54,147 nt of DNA from Planctomycetota bacterium (GTDB lineage Bacteria > Planctomycetota > SZUA-567): NCBI GenBank assembly GCA_031261425.1, contig JAISJR010000065.1, positions 1 to 54,147 of the forward strand. Direction: 5' to 3'. Of the stretch, positions 51,142 to 54,147 are shown piece by piece (position 1 is the first letter of the stretch; the number at the start of each line of letters is the position of its first letter). The notes beneath the pieces were generated by a model, which had not been told where the DNA came from, ran no database searches, and was given only the letters and a program-made list of their open reading frames with translations. The position numbers and the translations under genes are program-made.

Positions 51142-51680
51142 TTTTCCCACTCCTTTAACGGCGGATTGCGCAAGTCCTTGTCCGAGAGAATGGCGCGGTC
51201 GGGCGGAATTTGCCAATCAATGCCGAGCGCGGGGTCGTTGTAAAGCAAACCGCCCTCGGCTTCTTGGCAGTAAAAATTATCGCATTTGTAGATGAAAATC
51301 GCGGCGGCGGACAGGACGGAAAACCCGTGCGCGAAACCGCGCGGAATTAAAAGTTGGCGATGATTTTCCGCCGACAGTTCGACCGCCAAATGCTTACCGA
51401 ACGTCGGCGACGCGGGGCGCAAATCGACGGCGACATCAAGGACTTTGCCGTCGATTACGCGCGCCAATTTCGCCTGCGCGTGTTCGCCGCGCTGGAAGTG
51501 TAAGCCGCGAATGGCGCCGTAGGCGGAGCGCGACTGGTTGTCCTGCACAAAATCGTAATGCAAGCCGTTTTTCGCCCATTCCGCGCGGTTGTAGGACTCA
51601 AAAAAGTAGCCGCGATTGTCGGGAAAAACCCGCGGTTCGAGGATGAAAACGCCGGCGATTGCGGTCTGGGTAAAGAGCAT
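51132..51680 (-). CDS. rfbC: dTDP-4-dehydrorhamnose 3,5-epimerase
   Basis: 182 residues. A cupin epimerase: VFPDNRGYFFESYNRAEW, FVQDNQSRSAYGAIRGLHFQ (catalytic His in GLHFQ), VDLRPASPTFGKH and IPRGFAHGFSVLS. Length and motifs are standard. It precedes rfbD with overlap. Confidence 0.96.
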   Translation of the reverse strand: MLFTQTAIAGVFILEPRVFPDNRGYFFESYNRAEWAKNGLHYDFVQDNQSRSAYGAIRGLHFQRGEHAQAKLARVIDGKVLDVAVDLRPASPTFGKHLAVELSAENHRQLLIPRGFAHGFSVLSAAAIFIYKCDNFYCQEAEGGLLYNDPALGIDWQIPPDRAILSDKDLRNPPLKEWEKCG

Positions 51681-51723
51681 TTTTCCGACCTGTTCGTGAG
51701 AAAAAAAATAAGAATAGGCGGCG

Positions 51724-52599
51724 TTATTCCCCGTATTCGTCCAAGACCTTGTCGAGATAATCGCGGTAGTCGCCGTTTTTAATTTTGGCGGTCAAGTCCC
51801 TGACCTGTTCGACGCCGATAAAGCCGCGGCGGAGCGCGATTTCCTCCAAACAAGCGATTTTTATCGCCTGCCGTTTTTCGGTAATTTGCACGAATTGCGA
51901 CGCATCCATCAAACTGTCCGGCGTGCCGGCGTCAATCCACGTGTTGCCGCGCCCCAACGGAATTGCCGCCAGCCGCCCCTCGGACAAATAAAGGTTCGAC
52001 AGGTCGGTGATTTCCAATTCGCCGCGGGCGGACGGCTTGACGGTTTTCGCCTTCGCCGCCACGTCCGCCGGATAAAAATACAGCCCGATGGAGGCGTAGT
52101 TGGAGCGCGGATGTTCGGGCTTTTCCGCCAGCGAAATCACTTGGTAGTCGCGGTCGAACTCAATCACGCCGAAACGTTGCGGGTCGGAGACACGGTGCGC
52201 GAAAATGGTCGCGCGGTTCGCGTTTTTAACGATGGCGTCCCGCATTCCGGCGATGTTGTTGATGTGAAAGATATTGTCGCCGAGTATCAGCGCGCACGGC
52301 TCGCCCGCGATAAATTCCTCGCCCAAAATGAACGCCTGCGCCAAGCCGTCCGGCGAGGGCTGGACTTGATATTGCAGATTGATGCCGAATTGCGAGCCGT
52401 CGCCGAGAAGTTTCGCGATTACCGGCGTGTCGTCCGGCGTCGAAATGACAAGGATGTCCTTGATGCCGAACAACATCAGCGTCGAAAGCGGATAATAAAT
52501 CATCGGCTTGTCATAGACCGGCAACATCTGCTTGCTCATCGCCTTGGTCATCGGATAGAGGCGCGTGCCGCTACCGCCGGCAAGAATTATACCTTTCAT
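51724..52599 (-). CDS. rfbA: Glucose-1-phosphate thymidylyltransferase
   Basis: 291 residues, first enzyme of the rhamnose branch. MKGIILAGGSGTRLYPMTKA is the nucleotide-binding start; PDGLAQAFILGEEFI and LILGDNIFH follow, and GRGNTWIDAGTPDSLMDAS is near the end. ATG 52599 has AAGGAA upstream. The order rfbA-rfbC-rfbD-rfbB on the minus strand is a compact operon. Confidence 0.97.
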   Translation of the reverse strand: MKGIILAGGSGTRLYPMTKAMSKQMLPVYDKPMIYYPLSTLMLFGIKDILVISTPDDTPVIAKLLGDGSQFGINLQYQVQPSPDGLAQAFILGEEFIAGEPCALILGDNIFHINNIAGMRDAIVKNANRATIFAHRVSDPQRFGVIEFDRDYQVISLAEKPEHPRSNYASIGLYFYPADVAAKAKTVKPSARGELEITDLSNLYLSEGRLAAIPLGRGNTWIDAGTPDSLMDASQFVQITEKRQAIKIACLEEIALRRGFIGVEQVRDLTAKIKNGDYRDYLDKVLDEYGE

Positions 52600-52666
52600 T
52601 GTTTGTTCCTTCGCCAATCAGTTGTGATAGGTGAACCGATAATTCAAAATAACTGTATGTTATCCC

Positions 52667-53854
52667 CTAATAAGAAATAAATTTTTTCACCTTATCAACT
52701 ATTGCAAAGAGATGACTTCTTATTTGCTTTCGATATCTCCTGACCGGTATTAAACAGCACAATAGTTTGACCGGTATCTCAATGATGGGCTTAATCATTT
52801 GTTTATGCTTGCGCAAAAAAATACTTATTGGCAACTTAAAACGGAAAAGATAGTAGTATTTTTCATTGCCATATGCTTGCTTAATATATCGCATCATTTC
52901 ATCAGGATTTATTGGTCCCACTCCCGTTAATCCGCCAACGTAACAGTTGGTTGTATAAGATAAAATATGACCGAACAGCAATTTTCTTTTTACGTAAGCA
53001 AACGTTTCGTCCGATAAAAGGCGTTGTTCAACTAACGGATGAAATAAATTCATCATGTCAATGAAAAACACTTGCCAATAATTTGACGCATAGTTATAAG
53101 TTCTCTCTACATGCACACTTCCGACCAAAAATTTGTTATCAATTACTCCTACGGATTTCTTGGCATATAATTGTAGTATAACTGCCGAATGTTCATAACA
53201 GTTCCGTAGCGCCGGCTTCAGTGTAGGCGGTATTATCGCCTTATCCCATTCTTGTCGCAAAAGCGCATCTTTGATTTCGTCGTATTTTTCGATAAATTCT
53301 CGATAAACACTGCTGTCATACATATTTACGACAGCGCCAAGTTCATTGTCCCAAATACCGAAAACGCCCATCCAACTGATAAAATAATTTGTTACTCTAA
53401 CAAATTCATTAAAATCGTTAATAATTCGTTTTTGTTGTTTGTCAATATCGGCGTTTCCGTTAAAAAACAGCAACACCGGTTTTTCGTCCATATTTTCCTT
53501 AACCACACGTAGCAAGTATTCTATACTCCCGGCGTTGTAAATAAGATAATCATTGGATAATTTACGGTATAGACCGTGCGCCGCCGACATAACCGTCACA
53601 AAATTTCGCGCCAAGTTATTTTTTTCATTTCGATGGTAGTGGATATTTTTATATTCCGCGTATTTTTGCGCCACTGCCGCGGTATGGTCCGTCGAAGCAT
53701 TATCGGAAATCACTAATTCCACCTCCGGCGAATGGAATTCCTTTTGCGCGACCAACGACGCAATGCTTTGGTCAAGAATTGCCGCGCGATTCCACGTCGG
53801 AACGCAAATACTTAACAGCGGTCGGCGTCTTACGGGGGGGGGGGGGTAATTCAT
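52667..53854 (-). CDS. GT2 glycosyltransferase with a C13 tract at its start
   Basis: 395 residues. The front LLSICVPTWNRAAILDQS and ELVISDNASTDHT mark a GT-A glycosyltransferase. The C-terminal half ends in basic, hydrophobic helices. Codons 3-7 are made of 13 consecutive C bases (MNYPPPPV), three codons after the ATG; loss or gain of one C would put the gene out of frame. GGAGGT lies upstream of the ATG. From about 52.7 to 53.6 kb the DNA is visibly richer in A+T than its neighbours, suggesting transfer. It heads the rfb cluster. Confidence 0.85.
   Translation of the reverse strand: MNYPPPPVRRRPLLSICVPTWNRAAILDQSIASLVAQKEFHSPEVELVISDNASTDHTAAVAQKYAEYKNIHYHRNEKNNLARNFVTVMSAAHGLYRKLSNDYLIYNAGSIEYLLRVVKENMDEKPVLLFFNGNADIDKQQKRIINDFNEFVRVTNYFISWMGVFGIWDNELGAVVNMYDSSVYREFIEKYDEIKDALLRQEWDKAIIPPTLKPALRNCYEHSAVILQLYAKKSVGVIDNKFLVGSVHVERTYNYASNYWQVFFIDMMNLFHPLVEQRLLSDETFAYVKRKLLFGHILSYTTNCYVGGLTGVGPINPDEMMRYIKQAYGNEKYYYLFRFKLPISIFLRKHKQMIKPIIEIPVKLLCCLIPVRRYRKQIRSHLFAIVDKVKKFISY
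53834..53846 (-). repeat. Poly-C (coding strand) tract in glycosyltransferase
   Basis: Thirteen consecutive Gs on the plus strand, beginning CTTACG. They lie in codons 3-7 of the minus-strand glycosyltransferase. Confidence 0.95.
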
Positions 53855-54147
53855 TCACGGTAACCTCCAAAAATCCGGCAAAATCCGGTTGTCAAAGCCA
53901 TCTCTACGTCATCGGTAAAACTACTCCGGTGTGAACAACACGGATATTTTAGCCAAGACATCTTCTATTATGGTATCGGGGACGTGTTCTAATTTTTGCG
54001 CGTTGCGAGACGCCAATCGGATTTAGACCCTATCCGAATATCGAACTAATCGGCTGTTTGCCCCGTTAGGGGCAATCTGTCGGTAGAAACGCCGCCGCCA
54101 TAAAGTCGCGTCCCGTTAGGGACGCAATGCCGGTCTAATTATCACTA
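53855..54147. other. Right-edge spacer with structured repeat
   Basis: No gene seen. It contains GCCCCGTTAGGGGC (54060-54073) and GCGTCCCGTTAGGGACGC (54107-54124), two small hairpins separated by GGTAGAAACG. The rfb-cluster promoter should lie here, but I cannot point to one with confidence. Confidence 0.6.

Overview
The window is a chromosomal segment of a flagellated, chemotactic, probably diderm bacterium. Support comes from flagellar switch and rod genes, CheX and an MCP, an MlaF-type lipid-transport ATPase and a dTDP-rhamnose pathway. Coding DNA is G+C-rich and full of Ala/Arg codons, while the spacers are A+T-rich. There is no rRNA, so I do not assign a phylum. The eukaryotic-like Ser/Thr kinase and the heavily repeated spacers would fit a PVC-type or similar environmental lineage, but that is a guess.

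Layout. 0.3-1.2 kb: cheX and tmRNA. 1.3-5.1 kb (minus): FtsB-like protein, fliM, fliN/fliY-like gene, HEAT-repeat protein. 5.4-9.1 kb (plus): a second FliG-like gene, fliG, fliH. 9.2-12.1 kb (minus): zinc/manganese uptake genes without an ATPase. 12.2-17 kb (minus): Ser/Thr kinase with a dual-specificity phosphatase, flgN, flgJ, a secreted unknown. 17.1-22.7 kb: two hybrid histidine kinases with a PIN toxin module between them. 22.9-28.7 kb: glycosyltransferase, ilvA, mlaF, a CopG/BrnA-like protein, a sigma-70 factor, a GT2-GtrA fusion. 29.3-37.7 kb: CNNM/CorC protein, recN, M24 peptidase, tRNA-Cys, Nif3, an acidic repeat protein, a nucleotidyltransferase, a DUF2314 protein. 38-43.7 kb: ABC ATPase plus DUF4340 protein, an unknown two-gene module, a DksA-type protein, panB. 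43.9-48.9 kb: pyrH, rpoZ, cold-shock protein, glycosyltransferase, MCP. 49.1-53.9 kb (minus): rfbABCD and a glycosyltransferase whose start carries a C13 tract.

The motility genes should form the C-ring and switch (FliM, FliN, FliG, perhaps FliG2), the export regulator FliH, the hook-junction chaperone FlgN and the rod protein FlgJ, fed by the MCP and CheX. The rfb genes make dTDP-L-rhamnose for a surface glycan that the adjoining glycosyltransferase may modify.

The most striking feature is in the spacers. At least four families of 7-bp-period repeats (types A, B, C, D) form large inverted repeats. Types A and B surround a related core with CGCTTCGCG at the centre, and arms of one family can be nested inside arms of another. 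These elements sit right at gene 3' ends and in at least a dozen genes supply the stop codon or the last residues. Other structured repeats (types E, F, G) are also dispersed. No transposase, integrase or CRISPR array is visible.
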